Assembly: GCA_934098665.1 (NCBI GenBank)
Contig: CAKOOO010000006.1
Span: 1-40,901 of the forward strand
From: an uncultured Bacilli bacterium
GTDB lineage: Bacteria; Bacillota_I; Bacilli_A; RF39; UBA660
DNA length: 40,901 nt
Direction: 5' to 3'
Positions 1 to 8,630 of this stretch are shown piece by piece; positions within the stretch are counted from its first letter, which is position 1, and every line of letters begins with the position of its first letter. The notes beneath the pieces were generated by a model. That model made no database searches, had not been told where the DNA came from, and saw nothing but the letters and a program-made list of their open reading frames with translations. A program made the position numbers and the translations under genes.

Positions 1-323
1 TAATAAAAGTTTACTATGTAACTGATGATAATCAAACAAAAGATTTATATTATACAGTAGAATATTATAAAGATGGTGTAAAAGTTACAGAGGATACACA
101 AACAGTAAAAGATACAGTACAAGTACTAAAGCCAAATACATTAAAAGTAGATAAATTAAGTATTAATACAGTAAATAAGTATGTAGGATATAAGTTTGAA
201 AAAACAGAACCTACAACAATACCAGATACTATTGAAAATGGCAGTGTAATAAAAGTTTACTATGTAACTGATGATAATCAAACAAAAGATTTATATTATA
301 CAGTAGAATATTATAAAGATGGT
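1..323 (+). repeat. Near-identical 246-bp tandem DNA repeat
   Basis: Bases 1-77 recur exactly at 247-323, a period of 246 bases (82 codons) inside the MucBP-like gene. The identity at DNA level, including third positions, indicates a recent duplication or homogenisation of the repeat unit. The array probably continues to the left of the window. Confidence 0.8.
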
Positions 324-1274
324 AAATTAGTTGCAACAGATACAGATGTAGAACATGAAACAAAACAAGTTTTACAAGATAATAAATTAACTGTTAAAAA
401 TGATAAAATTAATACAGTAGATAAATATGTGGGATATAAATTTGAAAAAACAAACCCTACAGAAATACCTAATACTATTGAACATAAAAGTATAATAAAA
501 GTTTACTATGTAAAAGGTACTTATAAATATACAGTAAATTATTATTATGATAATGTAATTGATAAAGATAGTACTGATACTTTCGAAGCAAAATATCAAG
601 ATGTAATTACTACTTATGAACAAAAAGTTAAAACTGGTTATGTTTTAGATAAAGTAACAGGACTTGATCTTACAATAAGTGAAGATGAAAGTAAAAATGT
701 AATTAATGTATATTATAAGAAAGCTAAATATTCTTATGTAGTTGAATACTATTATGATAACGTTTTAGATGGTACTAAAACAGATACATTTAAAGCAACT
801 TATAATGAAGTGATTAAAACTTATGAAGATAAAGTTAAAACTGGGTATGTTTTAGATAAAGTAGAGGGAACTCCACTTACAATTACTGAAATAACTACAA
901 ATAATACTATTAAAGTTTACTATAAAAAAGCAAGTTATACATATGAAGTTAGATATTATTTCAATAGAATTTTAGACGAAACTTTAACTGAAAAAGATAC
1001 TTCACTATATGGTGATAAAATAACTACTTATATTGATAAAGTTAAAGAAGACTATATTCTAGAAAAAGTGGAAAATTTACCACTTGAAATAAGTGAAGAT
1101 GAAACAAAAAATATTATCAATGTATATTATGTAATTGATGGACAAGGTGTAATTGAACCAATTGAAGATGTAGTTGAACCACCTCATACATCAGTAAATA
1201 ATGGTATTTATGCATTAGTAATTTTAGTTAATGCTTTAGGAGTAAGCGTACTTATTAAGAAAAGGGAAAACTAA
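1..1274 (+). CDS. MucBP-like repeat surface protein, 3' part
   Basis: The reading frame is open from the left edge (codons start at position 3), so only the C-terminal part is present. It holds tandem repeats. Two units of about 82 residues are followed by three of about 67 residues, each beginning Y-x-(V)-x-Y-Y and ending in a (I/V)-x-V-Y-Y strand, as in MucBP-type repeats of Bacillota adhesins. The C-terminus has a sorting-signal layout: PPHTSVNN, a hydrophobic stretch of about 18 residues, then KKREN. The motif lacks the usual Gly but resembles the (S/P)PxTG motif known for C. difficile SrtB. A sortase lies at 7499-8326. Likely role: cell-wall-anchored, stalk-like adhesin, by inference. 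A hairpin terminator follows directly. Confidence 0.8.
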   Translation, partial: IKVYYVTDDNQTKDLYYTVEYYKDGVKVTEDTQTVKDTVQVLKPNTLKVDKLSINTVNKYVGYKFEKTEPTTIPDTIENGSVIKVYYVTDDNQTKDLYYTVEYYKDGKLVATDTDVEHETKQVLQDNKLTVKNDKINTVDKYVGYKFEKTNPTEIPNTIEHKSIIKVYYVKGTYKYTVNYYYDNVIDKDSTDTFEAKYQDVITTYEQKVKTGYVLDKVTGLDLTISEDESKNVINVYYKKAKYSYVVEYYYDNVLDGTKTDTFKATYNEVIKTYEDKVKTGYVLDKVEGTPLTITEITTNNTIKVYYKKASYTYEVRYYFNRILDETLTEKDTSLYGDKITTYIDKVKEDYILEKVENLPLEISEDETKNIINVYYVIDGQGVIEPIEDVVEPPHTSVNNGIYALVILVNALGVSVLIKKREN

Positions 1275-1281
1275 TTAAATA

Positions 1282-1310
1282 AAAATGTCATAGAAATATG
1301 GCATTTTATT
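1282..1310 (+). terminator. Rho-independent terminator, copy 1
   Basis: A 10-bp stem (1282-1291 with 1298-1307, one G-T pair) closes a 6-base loop and ends in a T-rich arm. It follows the stop of the surface protein gene by 7 bases. The 28 bases 1283-1310 are repeated exactly at 4558-4585. Confidence 0.7.
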
Positions 1311-1385
1311 TTGAATAAATAAAATGGTGTTTTTTTGCTAATTATTTGGTAAAATATAAGTATAGTTAAAAAGGAATGATTGAGT

Positions 1386-2087
1386 ATGGCGTATATTGAA
1401 TTTAAAAAAGTTAACAAGGTATATAAAATGGGTGAAGTTGAAATTAAAGCTCTTAATAATACTTCTTTTGAAATTGAAAAAGGACAACTTATTTGTATAT
1501 TAGGTCCATCAGGTGCTGGTAAAACTACTTGTTTAAATATTTTAGGTGGAATGGATAGACTAACAAGTGGTAATGTTATCGTGGATGGAAAAATAATTAA
1601 TGATTTAAACGAAAAACAATTAATAAAATATCGAAGAAATGATATTGGTTTTGTATTTCAATTTTATAATTTAATACAAAACATGACTGTAATTGAAAAT
1701 GTTGAACTAGCAACTCAACTATGTAAAAACTCTTTAGATCCTAGTGATATTTTAGATAAAGTAGGTTTAAAAAATAGAAAAAATAATTTTCCTGCTCAAC
1801 TTTCTGGTGGAGAACAACAAAGGGTAGCTATAGCAAGGGCAATATGTAAAAATCCAAAATTACTTCTTTGTGATGAACCAACTGGAGCACTTGATTATAA
1901 AACTGGTAAACAAATTTTAAAACTTTTACAAGATACATGTAGAAATGAACAAATGACAGTTATTATAATTACTCATAATAGTGCAATTAGTCCTATGGCA
2001 GATAAAGTTATTAAATTTAAAAATGGAACAGTAAGTGATGTAATTATAAATGATAAACCTAAGAATATCGAGGATATTGAGTGGTAA
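1386..2087 (+). CDS. ABC transporter ATP-binding protein (MacB/LolD/SalX type)
   Basis: ATPase subunit of an exporter or mechanotransmission-type ABC system, on the cytoplasmic face of the membrane. In the 233-aa product the Walker A motif GPSGAGKT is at about 40-47, the signature LSGGEQQ at about 139-145, and Walker B LLLCDEP with D163/E164, followed by TGALD. Length fits the MacB/LolD family (about 230 aa). I chose ATG 1386 over TTG 1380 because the protein then begins MAYIEF as family members do; AAGGA at 1371-1375 could serve either. The permease starts one base after the stop, so the two are one operon. The substrate cannot be told; peptide or antimicrobial export or resistance is common in the family. 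Confidence 0.93.
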   Translation: MAYIEFKKVNKVYKMGEVEIKALNNTSFEIEKGQLICILGPSGAGKTTCLNILGGMDRLTSGNVIVDGKIINDLNEKQLIKYRRNDIGFVFQFYNLIQNMTVIENVELATQLCKNSLDPSDILDKVGLKNRKNNFPAQLSGGEQQRVAIARAICKNPKLLLCDEPTGALDYKTGKQILKLLQDTCRNEQMTVIIITHNSAISPMADKVIKFKNGTVSDVIINDKPKNIEDIEW

Positions 2088-2088
2088 T

Positions 2089-4548
2089 ATGAAAACTAAA
2101 TTACTTAAACACATTTTTATGAAAATTAAAGATAATTATAAAAGATTTTTATCATTAATTTGTATGGCTTTTTTAGGCGTAGGCTTTTATGCAGGAATAC
2201 AATCCTCAAGTCCTGATATGTTAAAAACACTTGATAATTTTTATGATGAAAATAATGTTTATGATATAAGTGTTATTTCAAATGTAGGACTTACTGAAGA
2301 TGATTTGTTAAAACTTTCAAAAATTAAAAATGTTGAATTGGCTATTAATATTCAAGAAAAAGATACTTACTTAGAAATCGAGGAAAATAATTATGTTGTT
2401 AAATTAATTGAGTATAATAGTCAAATGAATAATGTTTATATAAAAGAGGGTAGATTACCTAAAAATAGTAATGAAGTTTCAGTTGATAATGCTTTACTTG
2501 AAAATAATAATTTAAAACTTGGTGATAATATTACTATTGATGGTAAAAAATACTCTATTGTGGGAAATGTAATAAGTCCTTTATATTTTTCTGCAGAAAG
2601 ACCAAATTCTAATTTAGGTAGTGGTAAAGTTGATTATTATATTTATGTTTATAATGGTTCCCTTGATTTAGAGGCTTATTCAAATATTTATATAACAGTT
2701 AAGGGAGCAAAAAAATACTTAACTAATAGTGATTCATATAAAAAACTTATTAATAATGTAAAAAAAGATATTGATTTAATTAAAGATAAACAGCAAGATA
2801 TTCGATATGATGAGTTATACTCTGATATAATTGAAACAAGTGAAATGTATGGTATAAGTATTGATGAATCTAAGTTTATTAAACCCAAATGGTATATTTA
2901 TGATAGGCTTGATAATACTTCATATAAAGAACTTATAAATGCAAGTGATAATCTTAAAAAAATTGGTAATATATTCCCAATAATATTTTTTACTATATCA
3001 GTACTTGTAAGTCTTATTTCAATGATGAGAATGATCGAAGAGGATAGAGTTGAAAATGGTACTTTAAAATCTCTTGGATATAATAGTTTTCATATTACAT
3101 TAAAATATGTAATCTATTCACTTTTAGCCACTACAATAGGAAGTAGTGTTGGTGCTATTTTCGGTTCATATATGATTCCTAATGTTATTTGGAATATTTA
3201 TACAAAAATATTTTTTATTCCTAAATTTATTTATTTATTAAAAAGTGATTATAATGCCTTAGGACTTTGGATATGTATTTTATGCATATGTGGTACTTCA
3301 GTAATTGTTTGTATTAAAAATTTAAGAGAAGTACCCGCTAATCTAATGAGACCAAAAGCTCCAAAAAGTGGTAAAAAAATCTTATTAGAGCGTATTAACT
3401 TTATTTGGAAAAAACTAAAATTTTCTGATAAAATTACTATTAGAAATATATTTAGATATAAATCAAGAGTTATTACTACTATTTTAGGAATAGCAGGTTG
3501 TACTTCCCTCATTTTAGCGGGATTTGGTTTAAAAGATTCAATTAAAGATGTAACAGATTTTCAATTTAATAATATTATTAAATATGATAAAATGCTCATG
3601 ACAAATGATAGTATTAATCAAATAGATATTGAAAAAGAATTACTAAATGATGATAAAGTAGAAAACTATACTAATGTTAATACTCAAAATATTAAAGTTT
3701 TATTTAATGATGAAGAGCAAGAGGTAACTATGATAACACCAGATGATTTTAACAGTATTTCTAAGTCTATATCATTAATTGATTTAAAAACAAATAATAT
3801 AATAGATAATATTAGTGATAATAGTTGTATAATTAGTGAAAAAACAGCAAAACTATTAGATATTGATGTTGGAGATAAAATAAGTATTTTAGATAATGAT
3901 AATAATAAATATGATATTAAGGTTTCTTATATTATAAAAAATTATATCAATCAATATTTATATATAAATAAAAATACTTATAATAACTTATTTAAGGATT
4001 ATAAAATTAATTCTGTTTTAATTAGTTTAAAAGAGGAAGATAAAAATTCTAAAGAATTTGATAAAAAGTATATAAGTAATGGTTATGCATTAACAATTGT
4101 AGATAATGATGATATAAAAAGTTCTATGAATGATATGCTTTCATCAATTGACTCTATTGTTGCTATATTAATTATTGCGGCAGCATCTTTAGCTTTTGTA
4201 GTACTTTATAATTTATCAAATATTAATATAAGTGAAAGAAAAAGGGAAATAGCAACTTTAAAAGTATTAGGTTTTTATCCAAGTGAAGTAGATAAATATA
4301 TTAATAGAGAAACAGTTTTATTAACTATTTTAGGTATAGGTATAGGTTTAATATTTGGCTCTTATTTAAGTCATTTTATTATTTCTACATGTGAACCTGA
4401 TTATATAATGTTTGATAGACATGTATATACATTGAGTTATTTTTATTCACTATTTATAACTGTTATTTTTACGATTATTGTAACTATTGTAACTCATTTT
4501 AATTTAAAAAAGATTAATATGGTTACTTCTTTAAAAAATGTTGAGTAG
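2089..4548 (+). CDS. ABC transporter permease, FtsX/MacB family
   Basis: A 819-aa membrane protein with the double-FtsX layout. There is an N-terminal membrane helix (about 20-40), an extracytoplasmic domain, a three-helix FtsX block around 300-410, another N-terminal-like helix and extracytoplasmic domain, and a second three-helix block at the C-terminus. The cytoplasmic loop motifs ENGTLKSLGY and KREIATLKVLGF, typical of FtsX domains, sit at the start of each block. ATG 2089 follows the ATPase stop by one base, with a purine-rich stretch in front; an upstream ATG at 2050 lies inside the ATPase gene and is unlikely. Works with the preceding ATPase. The operon ends at a hairpin terminator. 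Confidence 0.92.
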   Translation: MKTKLLKHIFMKIKDNYKRFLSLICMAFLGVGFYAGIQSSSPDMLKTLDNFYDENNVYDISVISNVGLTEDDLLKLSKIKNVELAINIQEKDTYLEIEENNYVVKLIEYNSQMNNVYIKEGRLPKNSNEVSVDNALLENNNLKLGDNITIDGKKYSIVGNVISPLYFSAERPNSNLGSGKVDYYIYVYNGSLDLEAYSNIYITVKGAKKYLTNSDSYKKLINNVKKDIDLIKDKQQDIRYDELYSDIIETSEMYGISIDESKFIKPKWYIYDRLDNTSYKELINASDNLKKIGNIFPIIFFTISVLVSLISMMRMIEEDRVENGTLKSLGYNSFHITLKYVIYSLLATTIGSSVGAIFGSYMIPNVIWNIYTKIFFIPKFIYLLKSDYNALGLWICILCICGTSVIVCIKNLREVPANLMRPKAPKSGKKILLERINFIWKKLKFSDKITIRNIFRYKSRVITTILGIAGCTSLILAGFGLKDSIKDVTDFQFNNIIKYDKMLMTNDSINQIDIEKELLNDDKVENYTNVNTQNIKVLFNDEEQEVTMITPDDFNSISKSISLIDLKTNNIIDNISDNSCIISEKTAKLLDIDVGDKISILDNDNNKYDIKVSYIIKNYINQYLYINKNTYNNLFKDYKINSVLISLKEEDKNSKEFDKKYISNGYALTIVDNDDIKSSMNDMLSSIDSIVAILIIAAASLAFVVLYNLSNINISERKREIATLKVLGFYPSEVDKYINRETVLLTILGIGIGLIFGSYLSHFIISTCEPDYIMFDRHVYTLSYFYSLFITVIFTIIVTIVTHFNLKKINMVTSLKNVE

Positions 4549-4557
4549 TAAACAAAT

Positions 4558-4585
4558 AAATGTCATAGAAATATGGCATTTTATT
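4558..4585 (+). terminator. Rho-independent terminator, copy 2
   Basis: A 9-bp stem (4558-4566 with 4573-4581) and T-rich tail, 9 bases after the permease stop. The 28 bases are identical to 1283-1310, so both genes or operons use the same terminator cassette. Confidence 0.7.
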
Positions 4586-4625
4586 GTATTAAAATATAAA
4601 ATTAATCCATAATAATGGTGATAAA

Positions 4626-4830
4626 ATGGAATATAAAAACGCATGTAATACGTTAAGTACAAAAGACGTTATGTATCTTGAAGATATGTTTAAATGGAAT
4701 TATGGAGCATTTAAAAGTATTTCTAATATAAATACTAAAGATGTAAATATTAAATAAATGCACTAAAATATGTAAATAAAATATGGAAAGTATTTTAACA
4801 ATTTTAAATGATGGTAAAGTAAATGAATAA
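4626..4830 (+). pseudogene. CotF-like spore coat gene remnant 1
   Basis: From ATG 4626 (GGTGAT in front) the frame reads 43 aa with the motif STKDxxYLEDMFKWNxxAxK, which I recognise from small Clostridia/Bacilli spore-coat proteins of the CotF group, and then stops at 4755-4757. In the +1 frame the sequence continues with ILNKCTKICK, one TAA, then NMESILTILNDGKVNE and a stop at 4828-4830, which looks like the missing C-terminal half. The reconstructed length (about 68 aa) fits the family. The gene thus seems broken by one frameshift and one nonsense codon. If the 43-aa ORF is expressed, it lacks the second helix. Confidence 0.6.
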
Positions 4831-5141
4831 TAATACTATTAAAAACAAAATGGTACAAGTTTCAAAGGAAATTAAATTAAATGATGAAGATTATTTAAAT
4901 AGTGTATTAACTTCGTTTAAAGAAATGTCTAAAAACTATGGTATTGCATTAACTGAATCTAGTAATGAAGCATTATATAAAACTTTAAAAAAAACAATAT
5001 GATGTAATAACCAATATGCAAAGAAGTTTATATGAGTTTATGTTTGAATATGGATGGTACTCTTTAGAAAAAGCACCAAAAACTAGTTTGGATAGTAAGT
5101 ATAATACTTTAAATACTCAGTTAAAAGATTTAGAAAAATAA
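4823..5141 (+). pseudogene. CotF-like spore coat gene remnant 2 (frameshift in A8)
   Basis: ATG 4823 starts a frame with KLNDEDYLNSVLTSFKE and YGIALTESSNEALY, typical of the coat F domain, which stops at TGA 5000-5002. Removing one A from the A8 run at 4987-4994 restores a continuous protein through QRSLYEFMFEYGWYSLEKA to TAA 5139-5141, giving about 105 aa with the hallmark GWY. The start overlaps the end of remnant 1, so the two formed a tandem pair. Either a real pseudogene, polymerase slippage at A8, or an assembly error in a homopolymer. Confidence 0.7.
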
Positions 5142-5160
5142 AAAAATGGTAAATGATATG

Positions 5161-5197
5161 AACTCCGTTTCTTGGACAAAATAGAAACGAGGTTTTT
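5161..5197 (+). terminator. Rho-independent terminator
   Basis: An 11-bp stem with one mismatch (5161-5171 with 5184-5194), a 12-base loop and a run of five T. It closes the CotF-like pair, suggesting that the pair was a real transcription unit. Confidence 0.7.
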
Positions 5198-5227
5198 ATA
5201 TGGGAAAATTATTATTTTTTATTTTGC

Positions 5228-5256
5228 TTAAATACTTTAGCATTATATGATATAAT
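5228..5256 (+). promoter_or_regulatory. Extended -10 promoter
   Basis: TTAAAT at 5228-5233, 17-base spacer, TATAAT at 5251-5256 preceded by TG at 5248-5249. Drives the 713-aa protein gene. Confidence 0.55.
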
Positions 5257-5298
5257 AAGATATATACTAGATAAAATAAAGTAAATATGGAGGTACAT

Positions 5299-7440
5299 AT
5301 GAAGATTATTATAAATCCACAATTAAGAAAATTACATACTTATTTAAATCAAAAACATATAAAATATCAAGATTTTATGTTAAATAAGACTATCCTAAAA
5401 TTTAGTTTTAGTCAGCAAACATATTTAATTTCTTGCTTACATAATTTAGATATTACGAAAGAACAATTTTCTTTTCTTTTAAATGTTTTTGAAAACAGTA
5501 ATACTTTATTTTATAAAATTTTAGATTTAATCAGAAAGGGTGTCGTTTTTGGCCCAAAAGAGGTAGAATTATACTATGAGAATAAAGAAATATATGAAAT
5601 TTTAGTGAATATAAAACAAAAAAATAGTAATATTGATTGCTTAAGCCAAACTTTTATAGATACATGGGGTAAAGATGTGATATGTAAAAATTATAATATT
5701 ATGCCACTTTATAATTTAGATGAATTAAAAAAATATAATGATATTTTTAAAAGTAATCCTACGGTTTTAAGTGATATTCAACCTTTGCTATATAATGTTA
5801 ATGATAAAAAATATATTGACAGTATTATAAATCTTTCAAATAAAATTGACATTAAAGAGTTTGTTAGTGTGTTTGTTAAATTAAATGACTCCGCTTTAAA
5901 GATGTATTTTATAGACAATCCTAACGATGTTGAATTTAAAACTTTTGTAGATAATTTCAATGGTATAATACCTTCAAATATAGCATATTATAATTTTATA
6001 AAGGATTTGATGGAAAAGGCGAATGTTTCTTATGATTTTTCTAAAAAACTACTATATTATAAGTTACTTGAAACAAATGATCTTTTGCATATCGAAGCTG
6101 GTGCATATCAAATATTATTTAATACTAGTTCACATAATGTAAGGGCGGCTTATGAACTTTTAGAAGAGGCAATTAGTAATGATTATCCCTTCCCAGATAA
6201 TTTGAAATATTTATATGAATTTTATGCTGCTACAGAAAAACATAGTATGTCTAAAGATGAAATAATGGAAAAAATACATGAAAGTATTTATAGTAGCTCT
6301 CAAGGTTTTAACTTTGATGAAGTATTTACTTGGACTAAAAATTTTAAAAGTTGGCAAATATCGAAAGACATTATAAATCCCCAAAAAGAAAGTATTAATA
6401 GGTATGAAGAATATTTATATTATGATGAAAATAACAATTTAGTAAAAGATCAAATACCTATTATTAAAATAGATAATCCAAATTTTGAGGCTTTAGTTCA
6501 CTGTATTTATAAGAAAGATAAAGAAACGTCATTACACTATGAGTTAACAGAAAAACTTGTTGATAATCCGAAATTATGGGAAACTACCACTACTGGAAAT
6601 CCGAATATTTCAATGTCATATTTATGGAAATTAGTTAAGACATTTGGAGAGTCAAATGGTGTTTTATTAGGGTTTTCAAAAATATCTCCAGAAAGATTAG
6701 AAGGTACATTTACTAGAGATGCTGCAACTCCAACAAACCGCCTTGTAGAAGATGAATCTTTAAATTTTTGTAGTCATAAAAATTTAAAAAAATTATATGA
6801 AGCTTATGGTTCTAAACAATTTTATGATTATAACGAAATATTAACAAAACGTTATTGTGATGGAAAAGTAAATAAACCTGATTATGTAATTATAGTTAGT
6901 GGCACAGATGATATGCGTTCAATAGATACCGCTAAAAAATGGGCATCCTATTTTAAAATACCAATTGTTGAAATAGATGGTAAAAAATTAAGAGAATATC
7001 ATTTCAATGAATATCATCGTATTTTAGATAGCATAAAACAAAAACATTATATTGATGATTTTAGTGTAGTTCAAAAACTATATGATGAAATAACCTTAAT
7101 TAAAGGTTATAGTAAACTTTATGATTATAATGTTCCAACTATTTTTGAGGCATTTTATGAACTTACTCAAAATATTGATTTAGATAATTTTGAAAATATG
7201 CAAATTATTTCCCAGTTATTGAAAAAAATAAAAGACAGACATCCTCAACACTGGTTTTATTGTGGATATAGTTTATGTAAAGTTAATAAAAATAATAAAT
7301 ATGATTATGAAGATCCAAGAGTTACAGATGAAAAACTTGAACAAATAAGAGAGTATGCTGATTTTATAGAAAATAAATGTAAAGAAGTTTTAAAAACAAA
7401 TGATTTAAATTTTTCTCAAGAAGAAAATAAGTTGTTATAA
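5299..7440 (+). CDS. Hypothetical 713-aa protein
   Basis: I do not recognise this protein. It has no signal peptide or membrane segment, so it is probably cytoplasmic. The first 350 residues look mainly helical, with repeated short Leu/Ile/Asn segments. The C-terminal half has a Rossmann-like stretch around 530-560, KPDYVIIVSGTDD followed by AKKWASYFKIPIVEIDG (a strand, acidic loop, helix, strand arrangement), after a conserved-looking segment with FTRDAATPTNRL. ATG 5299 is chosen over 5287 because GGAGG at 5289-5293 lies 5 bases in front of it. Single-gene unit with its own promoter, convergent with the sortase gene. Function unknown. Confidence 0.75.
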   Translation: MKIIINPQLRKLHTYLNQKHIKYQDFMLNKTILKFSFSQQTYLISCLHNLDITKEQFSFLLNVFENSNTLFYKILDLIRKGVVFGPKEVELYYENKEIYEILVNIKQKNSNIDCLSQTFIDTWGKDVICKNYNIMPLYNLDELKKYNDIFKSNPTVLSDIQPLLYNVNDKKYIDSIINLSNKIDIKEFVSVFVKLNDSALKMYFIDNPNDVEFKTFVDNFNGIIPSNIAYYNFIKDLMEKANVSYDFSKKLLYYKLLETNDLLHIEAGAYQILFNTSSHNVRAAYELLEEAISNDYPFPDNLKYLYEFYAATEKHSMSKDEIMEKIHESIYSSSQGFNFDEVFTWTKNFKSWQISKDIINPQKESINRYEEYLYYDENNNLVKDQIPIIKIDNPNFEALVHCIYKKDKETSLHYELTEKLVDNPKLWETTTTGNPNISMSYLWKLVKTFGESNGVLLGFSKISPERLEGTFTRDAATPTNRLVEDESLNFCSHKNLKKLYEAYGSKQFYDYNEILTKRYCDGKVNKPDYVIIVSGTDDMRSIDTAKKWASYFKIPIVEIDGKKLREYHFNEYHRILDSIKQKHYIDDFSVVQKLYDEITLIKGYSKLYDYNVPTIFEAFYELTQNIDLDNFENMQIISQLLKKIKDRHPQHWFYCGYSLCKVNKNNKYDYEDPRVTDEKLEQIREYADFIENKCKEVLKTNDLNFSQEENKLL

Positions 7441-7453
7441 ATTTTTATATAAT

Positions 7454-7500
7454 AAAAGCACTAGTTTTTGATAAATATATTATTAACTAGTACTTTTTTT
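7454..7500. terminator. Bidirectional terminator between convergent genes
   Basis: A 13-bp stem with one mismatch (7454-7466 with 7485-7497), with A-rich left and T-rich right flanks, so it can act for both strands. It sits between the 713-aa gene and the sortase gene. Confidence 0.75.
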
Positions 7501-8326
7501 ATTTTTGAACATATTTAATTAGTTTTGCATGAACAACCATTTTATCATTATCATTATAACATGTTGAAAGAGTAAGAATTTTATCATTTATATTAACATC
7601 AGTATTAAAATTAAATTCACTTCTTTCTTTTATTAAATTTAAAAAACTATTAAAACTTTCATCTGTAAAATCAATTCCAAGATAATCACTTGTAGTGGGA
7701 ATTTTATATATGCTAAATATTTGCCATATTGAGTTTTCTTTTTCCGTGGATATTTTTATAATATAATTTTCTTCATTATTTTGCCAAGATGGTTTTAAAG
7801 TATCTTTTAAAGAACCAAACATAGTCCTATTAATTCTTCCGTGACCATAAATGATAGTGTTTTTATCATTAAATTCATTATTACGATAATCTAAAAATAT
7901 CCAACCAGCATTATTATATGTTTTATCATATGACCTATTTAAATAATAATCATTGTCTGAAGTTTGGACAAAGGGATAGTTAATATTTGTTCCCATAACT
8001 TTAATAAATCCTACAGTATCAGAGTTAAATCTTTTTAATTTATTAAAGTCTATATCAATATAATTCATTTGAATATATTTAAAATAAGCATTAGTTTTAT
8101 TTTCACTATTATCAAGAATTGTTTCGTTTTTGGCTTCTACCTCTGTTACGCTATAATTTTCTTTAATTTCTTTAATTATTTTATCTGTTTTATTATTGTC
8201 TACTACCCATAAAAATATTTTTATTAAAGAAAACAAAAAAACTACTAACATTACTAAAAAAAATATTAATAGACATAAATTTTTTATATTAAGTTTTTTT
8301 CTTTTTTTAATAACTTTACTTTCCAT
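7499..8326 (-). CDS. Sortase, class B-like
   Basis: Membrane-bound transpeptidase that would cut surface proteins at a PxT-type motif and join them to the cell wall. The 275-aa product has a basic N-terminus and one membrane helix (about 16-42), then the sortase domain. The His motif IIYGHGxxxxxMFGSL has H162, and TLSTC has the nucleophile Cys256. The usual catalytic Arg after TLxTC seems replaced: CYNDNDKMVVHAKLI has Lys262 where family members have Arg. Possible substrates in the window are the proteins ending at 1274 and 13087. There is no ribosome binding site: a TATACT box ends only 7 bases before the ATG, so the mRNA may be leaderless. Confidence 0.88.
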   Translation of the reverse strand: MESKVIKKRKKLNIKNLCLLIFFLVMLVVFLFSLIKIFLWVVDNNKTDKIIKEIKENYSVTEVEAKNETILDNSENKTNAYFKYIQMNYIDIDFNKLKRFNSDTVGFIKVMGTNINYPFVQTSDNDYYLNRSYDKTYNNAGWIFLDYRNNEFNDKNTIIYGHGRINRTMFGSLKDTLKPSWQNNEENYIIKISTEKENSIWQIFSIYKIPTTSDYLGIDFTDESFNSFLNLIKERSEFNFNTDVNINDKILTLSTCYNDNDKMVVHAKLIKYVQK

Positions 8327-8333
8327 ATAATAA

Positions 8334-8342
8334 AGTATATCA
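8334..8342 (-). promoter_or_regulatory. Extended -10 of the sortase gene, leaderless
   Basis: On the minus strand TG-A-TATACT reads from 8342 to 8334. Transcription would begin at about 8327, next to the ATG at 8326. The divergent promoter of the next gene (TG-A-TAAAAT, 8370-8378) is 27 bases away. Confidence 0.5.
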
Positions 8343-8369
8343 TATTTATTAGACTTTAAAAATAATTTA

Positions 8370-8378
8370 TGATAAAAT
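8370..8378 (+). promoter_or_regulatory. Extended -10 promoter of the 8395 operon
   Basis: TG at 8370-8371 and TAAAAT at 8373-8378, with a weak -35 TAGACT at 8350-8355 (17-base spacer). Divergent from the sortase promoter. Confidence 0.45.
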
Positions 8379-8394
8379 TTATGTGAGGCAAATT

Positions 8395-8628
8395 ATGAAA
8401 TATGGAATTTATACTTATGAAGAAAGACTTAAAGACCCTTTTCTTCCTTTAATTGATTTTGAATATTTACGTTTTCATCCAGAATGTATTCAATTAGTAT
8501 GGGAAAAATATTTAACTGATTATTCTTTTAAATCAGCTGTAAATCAAAAAATGTATTTAGATAGTATTTTTCGTGAAAAATTTAATAAAGTTTTTTCAAG
8601 ATACCTTAATAACGAAAAGAGTAGATAA
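8395..8628 (+). CDS. Hypothetical 77-aa protein
   Basis: A small soluble protein with many aromatic and charged residues (motifs YTYEERLKDPFLPL and IQLVWEKYLTDY). I do not recognise a family. ATG 8395 is preferred to GTG 8383 because GAGG at 8385-8388 lies 6 bases in front. It ends 2 bases before the HEXXH protein gene, so the two are cotranscribed and perhaps functionally linked. Confidence 0.65.
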   Translation: MKYGIYTYEERLKDPFLPLIDFEYLRFHPECIQLVWEKYLTDYSFKSAVNQKMYLDSIFREKFNKVFSRYLNNEKSR

Positions 8629-8630
8629 TT

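Noticed and set aside
1..323. CRISPR-like repeat array
   Set aside because: The repeats are coding, adjacent units of a MucBP-like protein with a 246-base period, not short repeats with unique spacers.
387..623. Open frame of 78 aa on the minus strand
   Set aside because: It is a low-complexity Ile/Phe/Tyr shadow of the repeat gene, without RBS or promoter. The same applies to other minus-strand frames inside uvrA, gltX, the 1258-aa gene and the permease.
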